A stretch of 64,000 nt of DNA from Candidatus Gastranaerophilales bacterium (GTDB taxonomy: Bacteria > Cyanobacteriota > Vampirovibrionia > Gastranaerophilales > Gastranaerophilaceae), in assembly GCA_928722015.1 (NCBI GenBank), contig CAKMWI010000004.1, forward strand, positions 1 through 64,000, written 5' to 3'. The first letter of the stretch is position 1, and every line of letters begins with the position of its first letter. The notes below the pieces were generated by a model that was not told the DNA's origin, ran no database searches, and saw only the letters and a program-made list of their open reading frames with translations. Below are positions 53,483 through 61,477 of the stretch, piece after piece. The translations under genes and the position numbers were made by a program.

Positions 53483-54214
53483 ATGAATAAATATGAAATT
53501 ATAAAAAAAAATAGAGAATTTTGCACCGGCAGATACTGCGGAAAGTTTGGGATCCTACAGGATGGGTAATAGAAACATCGAGGCAAAATGTTTCAAAAAA
53601 TTATGCTTTGTCTTACTCCTACTGATAATATTATAATTCAAGCTATAGAACAAGGTTGTGATATGATAATTTCACATCATCCCAGGTTTTGTATAAATTG
53701 TGTATCTGAATTTATTTCTGAATCTTATATTCCAAAGATTGATATATATAGTGCTCATACAAATTTGGACAAAGCAGTTGGCGGGACAACAGATACTTTG
53801 ATAGATGTTCTTGGATTAAGTTCAATTAAAAGGGTTGTGGAACACGAATTTTTACGTGTTATAGAGTATGAAAAAGGTATTTCTGTTTCAGAATTCTCAC
53901 AGATTTTAGTTAAAGTATCTCCTGGTGCAAGGATTGTAAATAATTATTCGGTTAATAAATTAAAGAAAATTGCTTTTTGTGCTGGTAGCGGAGCTGATTT
54001 TATTGAAGATGCACACAACTTAGGTGCTGATTGTCTTGTTACAGGGGATTTAAAGTTTCATACCGCTTTAGATAGTGAGATTGTTTTGTATGATATAGGA
54101 CATTTTGAATCTGAAATCCTTGTTTTACCTGTGATTAAAAATATTGTAGGTTCGGGAGTAGATATTGTATTTGCAAAAGAAGAATCTCCGTTTAAACATT
54201 TATGTCGGTTATAA
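53483..54214 (+). pseudogene. Nif3-like dinuclear metal centre protein, frame-disrupted at the 5' end
   Basis: Nif3/YqfO family protein of unknown exact role, possibly a GTP cyclohydrolase I type-2 or metal-dependent hydrolase. The ATG at 53483 begins MNKYEII; three +1-type insertions (A9 run 53503-53511, T3 53546-53548, A6 53595-53600) break the frame. After them the frame is open to 54214 with MIISHHPRF (metal-binding His-His), SAHTNLDKAVGG, GAGAD-like CAGSGADFI, VTGDLKFHTALD and DIGHFESE. An uninterrupted reading frame also starts at 53588. Removing the three bases restores SWDPTGWVIE, the usual family start. Same error type as the neighbouring coaBC. Confidence 0.78.
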
Positions 54215-54266
54215 ATATGTAATTGATTTATTCTGAATAATTTGGTGGGTTTAATGAAATAAATTA

Positions 54267-54294
54267 TTGACAATAATTTTTCACCATATAGAAT
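54267..54294 (+). promoter_or_regulatory. Promoter of tRNA-Gln
   Basis: TTGACA (54267-54272), 16 bp, TAGAAT (54289-54294), with the tRNA 5' end 22 bp further on. Confidence 0.65.
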
Positions 54295-54316
54295 AATAAA
54301 TGTGAAAAGTTTATAT

Positions 54317-54392
54317 TGGGACGTCGCCAAGTGGTAAGGCAGCTGGTTTTGGTCCAGCCATCTCGGAGGTTCGAATCCTTCCGTCCCAGCCA
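54317..54392 (+). tRNA. tRNA-Gln (TTG)
   Basis: Cloverleaf: acceptor TGGGACG/CGTCCCA, anticodon stem GCTGG/CCAGC with loop TTTTGGT (anticodon TTG), T-loop TTCGAAT, discriminator G and an encoded CCA (54390-54392). The U1-A72 acceptor end is a common glutamine feature. Confidence 0.96.
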
Positions 54393-54395
54393 ATT

Positions 54396-54418
54396 AAGAG
54401 CCTGGATGGCTCTTTTTT
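54396..54418 (+). terminator. Terminator of tRNA-Gln
   Basis: 7-bp stem AAGAGCC (54396-54402) / GGCTCTT (54408-54414), 5-nt loop, T6 run to 54418. Confidence 0.9.
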
Positions 54419-54459
54419 GTTGGAAAGTTTTTTATCAAACACAGTTTTATTACAGGAAA

Positions 54460-54777
54460 TTAATGTGTCAGTAATTTTAATCCGGTTATTCCGCTGATTA
54501 TTAATGCTATACAAAATAATCTTGGTAAGCTTGCAGGCTCTTTGAAAAGTATAATTCCAAGAATTACGGTTCCCAATGTACCTATTCCTGTCCAAATTGC
54601 GTATGCTGTTCCAAGCGGCAGATTTTTTAAAGCAAGTGCAAGAAAATAAAAACTTGCAACCATACCAACTATTGTTAGTATAGATGGTACTATTTGACTA
54701 AAACCATGTGAAAATTTTAGGCCGACAGCCCAGCTGATTTCAAACAATCCGGCAATTAATAAATATAACCAATGCAT
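54460..54777 (-). CDS. gdx: SMR-family guanidinium exporter Gdx (SugE type)
   Basis: 105-aa, four-helix small multidrug resistance protein. The order WLYLLIAGLFEISWAVGLKF (catalytic Glu13), SHGF, LPLGTAYAIWTGIGTLGTVILGIILFKEP is that of the SugE/Gdx branch, which exports guanidinium with proton exchange, not the EmrE multidrug branch. Upstream it carries a guanidine-I riboswitch, which strongly supports the Gdx assignment. Works as an antiparallel dimer in the inner membrane. RBS AGAAAGGATAAAA precedes the ATG. Confidence 0.92.
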   Translation of the reverse strand: MHWLYLLIAGLFEISWAVGLKFSHGFSQIVPSILTIVGMVASFYFLALALKNLPLGTAYAIWTGIGTLGTVILGIILFKEPASLPRLFCIALIISGITGLKLLTH

Positions 54778-54803
54778 TTTTATCCTTTCTATTTATACAA
54801 AAT

Positions 54804-54906
54804 AAAACCGGGAAGATATTATCATCTCCCAGGTTTTTATCCTTCCGTGTCCACAAATTTGTGTGTTTTCTCTTGGTCCAGACCAATTTAATTTGCGGAA
54901 CCCTAG
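54804..54906 (-). promoter_or_regulatory. Guanidine-I (ykkC) riboswitch with terminator
   Basis: On the minus strand, reading toward gdx: CTAGGGTTCCG (from 54906), GGTCTGGACCAAGAGA, ACACGGA, then AACCTGGGAG (to 54826). This is the ykkC/guanidine-I consensus in correct order and spacing. A terminator hairpin (AAAACC 54837-54832 to GGTTTT 54809-54804, sharing the CTGGGAG strand) follows. Guanidine binding would prevent this terminator and switch on the exporter. Confidence 0.92.
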
Positions 54907-54960
54907 AAAACCTTTTTTATTCAAATTTTCCGTATTATATTTTAGAAAAAGTTTTATGTC

Positions 54961-55203
54961 AAATTTTACAGTTTTGTTATTGTATATCAGGGGTAAATAG
55001 AGTTATAATCTGGTTGTTATTGTTTTAGCTTATAATCAGAATGGCTAAATAAGTATCAGCAAGAGGCAAAAATATTAAATCAATTCTTTTGGTTTAGTCA
55101 ATTCATAAATTTAGATTTATTATTTTGGTAATATTGTAAATAATATTTTTGTACTATAATTATTGTGTTAATATTTTTAATTTTTATTTACCCGCTAAGT
55201 ACA
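54961..55203 (+). other. Intergenic region without recognised gene
   Basis: Very A/T-rich spacer between the riboswitch and a small plus-strand gene. A TATAAT at 55155-55160 may be the -10 box of the gene starting at 55204. No RNA or protein gene seen. Confidence 0.4.
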
Positions 55204-55509
55204 ATGATAATGAATATTCAAACTACACAATTCGTTCAAAATTCTAATATTTATTTTACAAATAAAAATAAAAAAGTTTCACATAATGCAACTAAATATA
55301 AAAAACATGAAGTTCAGAATAGTCCGTTGCAAGAAGGTGTGAAAACAGCTGCTGCTTGGTTCGGGTTTGGAGTTATTTTGGATATAATTTCTCGAAAATG
55401 TAGATTTTTTAAATCGCCTACAAAAAATTCAATTGCAGTGAATAGTATTCTGGGGCTTGGGGCTGGAATTGTAACTACTTTTAAAGCTTTTTCCAGTGCT
55501 GGAAAGTAA
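55204..55509 (+). CDS. Lineage-type small protein with NIYFTN N-terminus
   Basis: Start placed at the ATG 55204 (or 55210); an upstream GTG at 55165 would add a hydrophobic stretch that looks like a non-coding shadow. About 101 aa. The N-terminus has QNSNIYFTNKNKKVSHNAT, similar in style to NINFTG and SINFKA proteins in this window. Residues about 45-65 (VKTAAAWFGFGVILDII) and about 78-95 (SILGLGAGIVTTFKAF) are hydrophobic, so it may be membrane-associated. Function unknown. Confidence 0.5.
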   Translation: MIMNIQTTQFVQNSNIYFTNKNKKVSHNATKYKKHEVQNSPLQEGVKTAAAWFGFGVILDIISRKCRFFKSPTKNSIAVNSILGLGAGIVTTFKAFSSAGK

Positions 55510-55511
55510 AT

Positions 55512-56717
55512 TTAATTTGATTTGCCGCTAATTAGTTTTTTATTCTGTTTGCTTGTCATCTGTTCAGTTTTATTATTCTTATTTTCGTCTTTTGGTAATT
55601 TGAAACCAAAAATACATGTTCCATCTTTATAACTTTTAACAAAAATTTCTCCTTTATGCATGTCGATTATTTGTTTTGACAGGTATAATCCGAGACCTGT
55701 GCTTGCTTTGTTGTAACATGATAATTTTGTTTCTTTAAATCTGTTAAACATAGTTGATAAATCTTTTTCCGGTATTGGTTCACTTTTGTTTATTATAGAA
55801 ATTTTTAATATATTATTATCGTTTTTTAGTTTTATTTTTATATTAGAAGCCTTATTCCCATAAGTTATGGCATTAGATAACATATTTACTATTACTCGTT
55901 TGATTTGTAGCATATCTGCATTAATAAAACATTCTGTATCTTTATGTTCAAAGATGATTGTTTGAGATTTTTCTTTTGTTAAGCCTTCAAGTCCTTTGCA
56001 TAGTGTATAAATTAAATTGATGATATCGAATTTTGTGTTATTTAGTTTTATCCTGCCGTTGTCATAACAGTAAGTGTCAAGAATTGTAGAAATTAAATCA
56101 AGTGTATAAACGCATGAACCTTTTGAAAGTTCAAGTATTTCTTTTTGATATGGTGTAAGTGTTCCGAAATTTTCATTTAATAACATTTTTAAAGTGTTCA
56201 GCTGGGCGTATGTTGGAGTTTTTAAATCATGTGTTAGTGTTGCAATAAAAGATTCTTTGTTAGCTTCAACTTCTTTTTCTGCATTTATATTTTTAAATAA
56301 TACAATGAATCCAATAACTTTCCCTTCAATATTAATTACCGGAGATTTCACAATTCTGAAAAAAGATTCATACTCATTTAAAGTTATGTTGGTTTCAAAG
56401 CTTACAGGTTGCTTTTTTTTACGTATTAGAGAATCATCTTCATCTATTTTATTTTTCATATTCGGGAAAATGTCATAGACTGTTTTATTGATAAGTTCAT
56501 TTTTGGAGGTTTTTGTAATCTTCGAAAATTCATTATTTACTAATTTTATTTTCCCTGATAAATCTTTAAAATATATTCCGAGTGGAACATATTTTAAAAG
56601 GTATTCCAAGTATACCTCTTTTATTCTTAATTTTTTTAGACGTCTATTTAATATTAATATGTATGTTATTAATATGGAGATAACTATTAATGATGCAATA
56701 TTAAACACGTTTGTCAT
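55512..56717 (-). CDS. Membrane sensor histidine kinase with PAS domain
   Basis: ATG at 56717 (a TTG three codons upstream is also possible); no clear RBS. 401 aa. N-terminal transmembrane helix (about 4-24, FNIASLIVISILITYILIL), PAS domain (about 45-150, VPLGIYFKDLSGKIKLVNNEF), HisKA with LTHDLKTPTYAQ, and an ATPase domain with NMLSNAITYG and STGLGLYLSKQI. The G1 box is degenerate (NKSEPI in place of DxGxG), which may reduce ATP binding. No response regulator is adjacent. Ends 2 bp after the convergent small gene. Confidence 0.85.
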   Translation of the reverse strand: MTNVFNIASLIVISILITYILILNRRLKKLRIKEVYLEYLLKYVPLGIYFKDLSGKIKLVNNEFSKITKTSKNELINKTVYDIFPNMKNKIDEDDSLIRKKKQPVSFETNITLNEYESFFRIVKSPVINIEGKVIGFIVLFKNINAEKEVEANKESFIATLTHDLKTPTYAQLNTLKMLLNENFGTLTPYQKEILELSKGSCVYTLDLISTILDTYCYDNGRIKLNNTKFDIINLIYTLCKGLEGLTKEKSQTIIFEHKDTECFINADMLQIKRVIVNMLSNAITYGNKASNIKIKLKNDNNILKISIINKSEPIPEKDLSTMFNRFKETKLSCYNKASTGLGLYLSKQIIDMHKGEIFVKSYKDGTCIFGFKLPKDENKNNKTEQMTSKQNKKLISGKSN

Positions 56718-56793
56718 AATAAACAATTTTATAATAGTATATGAATTTTTAGGATATATTACCCGATAGGCTATAATTTTAACAGTTTTTTTA

Positions 56794-58290
56794 TTATAAA
56801 TGTGTTTTATTATGTTTATTTTTTATTTTTTGAACATCTTTTTCATCACATCCTAGTACTTTATTGAGATGTTCAATAAGTTCTTCTGAATGGTATTGCA
56901 TAGCATGTTCTGATTTGTGGTGTATGTCAACAATATGATAATGCATAGCCATTTCAACTTGTATAAGTGCCAAATTGTAATTATACAGGCTGTTAATGTA
57001 TTCTTCTATTGCTGTAATATATTCTTTTCTTGCATTTTGTAGTGCAACATAATTTAGCTCATCTTTTATGTATTTTTGTTCTACGAGTTTTAGATTTTCC
57101 AGAGCTTGTAGAGTTTCAAGTTTTGCGGCGGGAATTTGATTTTGGGCTTTGGTTACATTATTGAAAGCTCTTTTTACCTCAAAGTATAAATCTTTTTTAA
57201 AAAGTAAAATTTCATTATCTGCCAGATTAACTTGAGCATCTGCACCTTTGATACTATGTTTTAGTTCCATAAGATTAACTGTCGAGGATAAATTTATTCC
57301 TACCTGAAGACTGTTATTAGCACTATTTGTGCTGTTGTTGAATCCATAGCCAACATTAGCGTTAAGGTCTGGGAGGTAAGTTCTTTTAATATAAAGAAGT
57401 GATTGTTCCATTGCTTTTTTGGTTGCAATTAAAACACTCAAATCGGGGCTGTTATTGTATGCAATTTCTACGGCTTTATCGAGTGGAAAGTTAAATATTT
57501 CGGGTTCAAAAGGTGTAGAATTATTGGGTATGTTTGATGTATAAGATAATTCATTATTGTAAGAAAAAGTAGGAGTATTTTTGATTGTATAATTCGGTTG
57601 GTTATCAAGATACATAGAATTATTTAAATCAATTTTTGCATTATTATAGCTGTTTGTTGCTTCAAGATATTTTACTTCTGCCTCACTAAGATTTAATTGT
57701 GCGGTAGTGTAGTCTACTTTATTTTTATTTTTTGCAAGTTTGACAAAATTTTTGTTTATTTCTAAATTATTTTGAGCTATAAGAAATAGAGCTTTTGCTC
57801 TAAGCAGGTTATAGTATTTTTCTTTTACATCAAATAATGTTGAGCATAGACTGTCCATAAACTCATATTCGGCACCTATTTTATAGAATTCTTCCATTTT
57901 TATGTAAGCAGTTGTTTTACCGAAATTCCAAATTAATTTATTCACTGAAATTCCAACTGATGGAAGCTCTCTATAATGTGAATTATAATAAATATTATCA
58001 GAATTGTTTTCATTGTAAAAGCCAATGCCGGCATTGATTACAGGAAAGTATTGGGCTTTTGCTATTCCCAAATTGCTTTTTGCGATATCAAGGTTATACT
58101 TTTGTCTTTTAATTTTTGGGCTATTATTGAAAGCTGAGGCTACGCAATCTAAAATAGATAGCTCCATCCCATCTTTTATTTCAATATTTTTAAATAAATC
58201 ATCATCTTCAAGAGCGAATGTTTTTTGTATTCCTACCTGTAAAGATAATAAAATCAATAGTATAAGGCAGAATAAATTTTTTATGTTCAT
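56794..58290 (-). CDS. TolC-like outer membrane efflux protein
   Basis: 498 aa with an N-terminal signal peptide (FCLILLILLSLQVGIQKTFA, about 6-26). Two repeated OEP domains with long coiled-coil helices: first half SILDCVASAFNNSPKIKRQKYNLDIAKSNLGIAKAQYFPVINAGIGF and second half DKAVEIAYNNSPDLSVLIATKKAMEQSLLYIKRTYLPDLNANVGYGFNN. The C-terminus is His-rich (MHYHIVDIHHKSEHAMQYH), an odd tail that could bind metal. It would form the outer-membrane channel of a type I secretion or efflux system; the inner-membrane partners are not in this window. TATAAT 6 nt before the ATG. Confidence 0.88.
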   Translation of the reverse strand: MNIKNLFCLILLILLSLQVGIQKTFALEDDDLFKNIEIKDGMELSILDCVASAFNNSPKIKRQKYNLDIAKSNLGIAKAQYFPVINAGIGFYNENNSDNIYYNSHYRELPSVGISVNKLIWNFGKTTAYIKMEEFYKIGAEYEFMDSLCSTLFDVKEKYYNLLRAKALFLIAQNNLEINKNFVKLAKNKNKVDYTTAQLNLSEAEVKYLEATNSYNNAKIDLNNSMYLDNQPNYTIKNTPTFSYNNELSYTSNIPNNSTPFEPEIFNFPLDKAVEIAYNNSPDLSVLIATKKAMEQSLLYIKRTYLPDLNANVGYGFNNSTNSANNSLQVGINLSSTVNLMELKHSIKGADAQVNLADNEILLFKKDLYFEVKRAFNNVTKAQNQIPAAKLETLQALENLKLVEQKYIKDELNYVALQNARKEYITAIEEYINSLYNYNLALIQVEMAMHYHIVDIHHKSEHAMQYHSEELIEHLNKVLGCDEKDVQKIKNKHNKTHL

Positions 58291-58296
58291 ATATTA

Positions 58297-58302
58297 ATTA
58301 TA
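58297..58302 (-). promoter_or_regulatory. -10 box of the TolC-like gene, leaderless type
   Basis: TATAAT on the minus strand, 6 nt before the ATG; no Shine-Dalgarno. A TTGACA lies only 7 bp upstream of it, too close to act as its -35. Confidence 0.5.
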
Positions 58303-58381
58303 CAATATTTGTCAAGTAGTGAATACAGATATTTTTTATTGTAATATTATACTGTTAGATTTTAGTGTAAAGGTGGTATTT

Positions 58382-59008
58382 GTGAAAGTATTATTATTAA
58401 ATGGTTCACCGCATGAAAGAGGATGTACATATACAGCGTTGAGTATTGTTGCAAAGGCATTAAATGATGAAGGAATAGAAACAGAGATTTTTTATGCTGG
58501 TAAAGATGCTATTTCACCTTGTAAGGCTTGTAATGCCTGTCGTAAAACAGGGAAATGTGTTATAGATGATAAGGTTAATGAATTTAATCAAAAAGCAGAA
58601 GATGCTGATGGTTTTATTTTTGGTTCTCCTGTTCACTATGCATCTGCTTCTGGAATCTTGACAACATTTTTAGACAGAGCATTTTATGCTGGTGCTTCAA
58701 AAAATATTTACAGAATGAAACCCGGTGCTGCAGTAGCTTCTGCAAGAAGAGCGGGAACAACAGCTACTCTGGATCAGATAAATAAGTATTTTACTATAAC
58801 TGAAATGCCTATAGTATCTTCAAGATACTGGAATATGGTGCACGGTTCTAATCCTGAACAGGTTATGCAGGATGAAGAAGGTGTACAAATTATGAGAATT
58901 CTGGGGAAAAATATGGCTTGGTATTTAAAAAGTATGGATGCTGCTAAAAAAGCTGGTATTATGCCTCCGGAAAAAGAAGAAGTTACTTATACGAATTTTA
59001 TAAGATAA
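58382..59008 (+). CDS. NADPH-dependent FMN reductase-like flavodoxin-fold protein
   Basis: GTG start at 58382 with AAAGGTGG just upstream; the frame continues up to 58319 but without a ribosome site. 208 aa. FMN phosphate loop LLLNGSPHERGCTYT near the N-terminus; ISPCKACNACRKTGKCVIDD gives a ferredoxin-like cysteine cluster; FGSPVHYASASG and the GTTATLD segment fit the isoflavone/flavodoxin-like reductase family (FMN-dependent). It would reduce quinones, flavins or metals with NAD(P)H. A bidirectional terminator separates it from the P-type ATPase gene. Confidence 0.83.
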   Translation: MKVLLLNGSPHERGCTYTALSIVAKALNDEGIETEIFYAGKDAISPCKACNACRKTGKCVIDDKVNEFNQKAEDADGFIFGSPVHYASASGILTTFLDRAFYAGASKNIYRMKPGAAVASARRAGTTATLDQINKYFTITEMPIVSSRYWNMVHGSNPEQVMQDEEGVQIMRILGKNMAWYLKSMDAAKKAGIMPPEKEEVTYTNFIR

Positions 59009-59026
59009 ATTTTATTCGTATTTAAT

Positions 59027-59062
59027 ATACAAACGGGTATAATTTATTATACCCGTTTGTAT
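59027..59062 (+). terminator. Bidirectional terminator
   Basis: 16-bp perfect stem (59027-59042 / 59047-59062), 4-nt loop, followed by A/T-rich sequence on both sides. Confidence 0.9.
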
Positions 59063-59070
59063 TATATTTT

Positions 59071-60934
59071 TCATTTAATTTGTAATGTACGTAATGAATT
59101 TAGTATAGCAATTAGGGTAACTCCTACATCTGCAAACACTGCTCCCCACATTGTTATTAGTCCGAATCCTCCTAAAATTAAAAATAGTATTTTTATCGCG
59201 ATAGCAAAGACGATGTTTTGTTTTACAATAATCATTGTTTTTTGTGCAATTTTAATACAAAGAGGTATTTTACTTAAATTGTCATCCATAATTACTATAT
59301 CAGAAGCTTCTATTGCCGCATCAGAACCAAGTCCTCCCATTGCGATTCCAACATCAGCTCTTGTTAGTACCGGTGCATCATTTATTCCATCCCCAACAAA
59401 AATTATATTTTTGTTATCGTGTTTGTTAGCAATTATTTCTTCTAGTTTTTCAACTTTATCTGCAGGTAAGAGTTGTGAGTAAAAATTCTTTATTCCTGTT
59501 GTCTTGGCAACATATTCTGCCGTGGCTGTATTATCTCCAGTAAGCATTATAGTTTTTGCTCCAAGAGAATGTAGTTTCTGAATGGTTGTTGAAGCTTGTT
59601 CTTTAACTTCATCTGATATTACTATGCAGCCAATATATTGATTATTTTTTGCTGTGTATATTATTGTACCGTTTTCATTTGTTTCGGTGTATATAACTCC
59701 GAAATGTTCCATGAGTTTTTTATTTCCAACCAAAATTATGTCGCCTAGAATATTTACTTGAACGCCGTTTCCTGCAATTTCTGAAATAAGTTTAATGTTT
59801 TCTGAGTGAATTTCTTTCCCGTATTCGGCTTTTATTGAATTTGCTATAGGATGGTTTGAATAATTCTCTGCCATTGCTGCATATTCCAGAAGTTTTTCGC
59901 ATGAAGTTCCAGCTTGAGGTAAAATTTTTGTAACTTTAAACGATCCTTTTGTCAAAGTTCCGGTTTTGTCGAATACAATTGAATCCGGTTTTGATATTGC
60001 TTCTAAATAGTTGCTGCCTTTTATTAAAATTCCGAATTTTGATGCACAGCCTATACCTGCAAAAAATCCAAGTGGGACAGATATAACAATTGCGCATGGA
60101 CAAGAAATAACAAGGAACGTTAGAGCTTTTTGCAACCAAATATTAAAGCTGCAACCTGTTATTATTGGTGGAAGTATTGCGAGCAGTAATGCTGAAATAA
60201 CAACAAATGGAGTGTAATATCTTGCAAATTTAGTAATGAAATTTTCTGTTTTTGTTTTTCTTTCTCCAGCATGTTCAACAAGTTCAAGTATTTTGGAGAC
60301 GGTTGAATCTGAATATTTTTTAGTTACACATATTTTGATTACACCATTAGTGTTTATGCAACCGCTCACGGCGCTGTCTCCGGGGGTTAATTCCCGTGGG
60401 ATAGATTCTCCAGTAAGAGCAGATGTATCAATAACAGCATTGCCTTCGATTACTTTGCCGTCTAAAGGTATTTTTTTCGCCCGGTTTTACAATAATTGTA
60501 TCTCCAGGGCGTATTTTTTCAGGTTTTATTTGAACTATTTTTCCGTTTTGTTCTATATTTGCCCAGTCCGGACGTATATTCATAAGTTCTGAAATTGAAT
60601 TTTTTGATTTTTCAACTGCTTTATCCTGAAAATATTCGCCAATTTGGTATAATATCATAACCATAACGGCTTCAGGATATTCTTGTATGCAAAAAGCACC
60701 TATAGTTGCAAGTCCCATAAGAAAGTTTTCGTCAAAAACTTTTCCTTTAATAATATTTTTAAAAGCTTTTAAAAGAATATCACCGCCAGCTAATATGTAG
60801 GCAGTAAAAAATATCAAAAATTTATGCTGTTCAGCTGTTTGAAAAATTATGCCTGCTGCAAATATGATACTTGCAATAATAACTCGAATAATAGTGTAGG
60901 AGTGGTTTTCTGTGTGGTGGTGATGATTGCACAT
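59071..60934 (-). pseudogene. Zn/Cd-type P1B ATPase (ZntA/CadA-like), frame-disrupted
   Basis: Real start is the ATG at 60934 (GAGGA 8 nt upstream). The N-terminus MCNHHHHTENH is His-rich and replaces the usual heavy-metal-associated domain. The first part runs to about 60480 (PDWANIEQNGKIVQIKPEKIRPGDTIIVKPGEK); on the coding strand an A7 run (60471-60477 on the plus strand) then breaks the frame. Removing one A restores IPLDGKVIEGNAVIDTSALTGESIPREL. The remainder has the metal motif SCPCAI, phosphorylation site DKTGTLTKG, HPIANSIK and GDGINDAPVL. It would pump Zn(II)/Cd(II) out. Alternatives to a mutation or sequencing error are a programmed -1 shift or transcript slippage on the A7 run. Confidence 0.85.
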
Positions 60935-60949
60935 ATATAGAGTCCTCAA

Positions 60950-60965
60950 TTGAATAATTGTTCAA
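60950..60965. promoter_or_regulatory. ArsR/SmtB-type operator, site 1
   Basis: Near-palindrome TTGAATAATTGTTCAA, next to the ATPase start. One of three similar sites in the 178-bp divergent spacer. Confidence 0.78.
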
Positions 60966-60982
60966 CTATATTAGTATTATAA

Positions 60983-60998
60983 TTGAATAACTATTCAA
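60983..60998. promoter_or_regulatory. ArsR/SmtB-type operator, site 2
   Basis: Near-palindrome TTGAATAACTATTCAA, 33 bp from site 1. Confidence 0.78.
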
Positions 60999-61041
60999 TT
61001 GTCAACCCTAAAAGCAGTAAATTTTACAATTTTAATATTAG

Positions 61042-61057
61042 TTGAACAACTGTTCAA
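61042..61057. promoter_or_regulatory. ArsR/SmtB-type operator, site 3
   Basis: TTGAACAACTGTTCAA, near-perfect palindrome, overlapping the -35 hexamer of the arsR-type gene. Confidence 0.8.
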
Positions 61058-61070
61058 TTTATGGTATGAT
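61042..61070 (+). promoter_or_regulatory. Promoter of the ArsR/SmtB-type gene
   Basis: TTGAAC (61042-61047), 17 bp, TATGAT (61065-61070). The -35 is part of operator site 3, so repressor binding would block RNA polymerase (autoregulation). Confidence 0.68.
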
Positions 61071-61112
61071 TTATAAGAATTTAAGTACCTATTAAAGGAG
61101 TTTTATAAGGTA

Positions 61113-61463
61113 ATGGAAATAAAAAAATCTGATTGCGAAGCTAGTAATAGTGATTTGGTAAATAAAATTAAGCCAAATATGCCGGAAATGGGTTTATTAT
61201 ATGAATTGTCCGATTTTTTTAAAGTAATGGGAGACAGCACTCGAATACAGCTTTTATGGGCATTAGAGGAAAGTGAAATGTGTGTTGGGGATCTTGCTGT
61301 TCTTTTAAACATGACAAAATCTGCTGTATCGCATCAATTGAAAGTTTTAAGAACAGCAAAACTGGTACGTTCTCAAAAGAAAGGTAAAAATGTATATTAT
61401 TCTCTTAATGACCATCATGTGAAAATGATATTGGAGATGGCATTAGAGCATGTTTGTGAGTAA
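61113..61463 (+). CDS. ArsR/SmtB-family metal-sensing repressor
   Basis: 116-aa winged-helix repressor. Recognition region DLAVLLNMTKSAVSHQLKVLRTAKLV. The last helix contains D-x-H...H-x-x-E (NDHHVKMILEMALEHVCE), the alpha-5 zinc site of CzrA/SmtB, so zinc (and cadmium) should release it from DNA. Divergent from the Zn/Cd P-type ATPase gene with three operator palindromes between them. AAGG lies just before the ATG; AAAGGAG is a few bases further up. Confidence 0.9.
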   Translation: MEIKKSDCEASNSDLVNKIKPNMPEMGLLYELSDFFKVMGDSTRIQLLWALEESEMCVGDLAVLLNMTKSAVSHQLKVLRTAKLVRSQKKGKNVYYSLNDHHVKMILEMALEHVCE

Positions 61464-61477
61464 ATTAAATGTTTTTA

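Noticed and set aside
58309..58316. TTGACA upstream of the TolC-like gene as a -35 box
   Set aside because: It is only 7 bp from the TATAAT, so it cannot pair with it.
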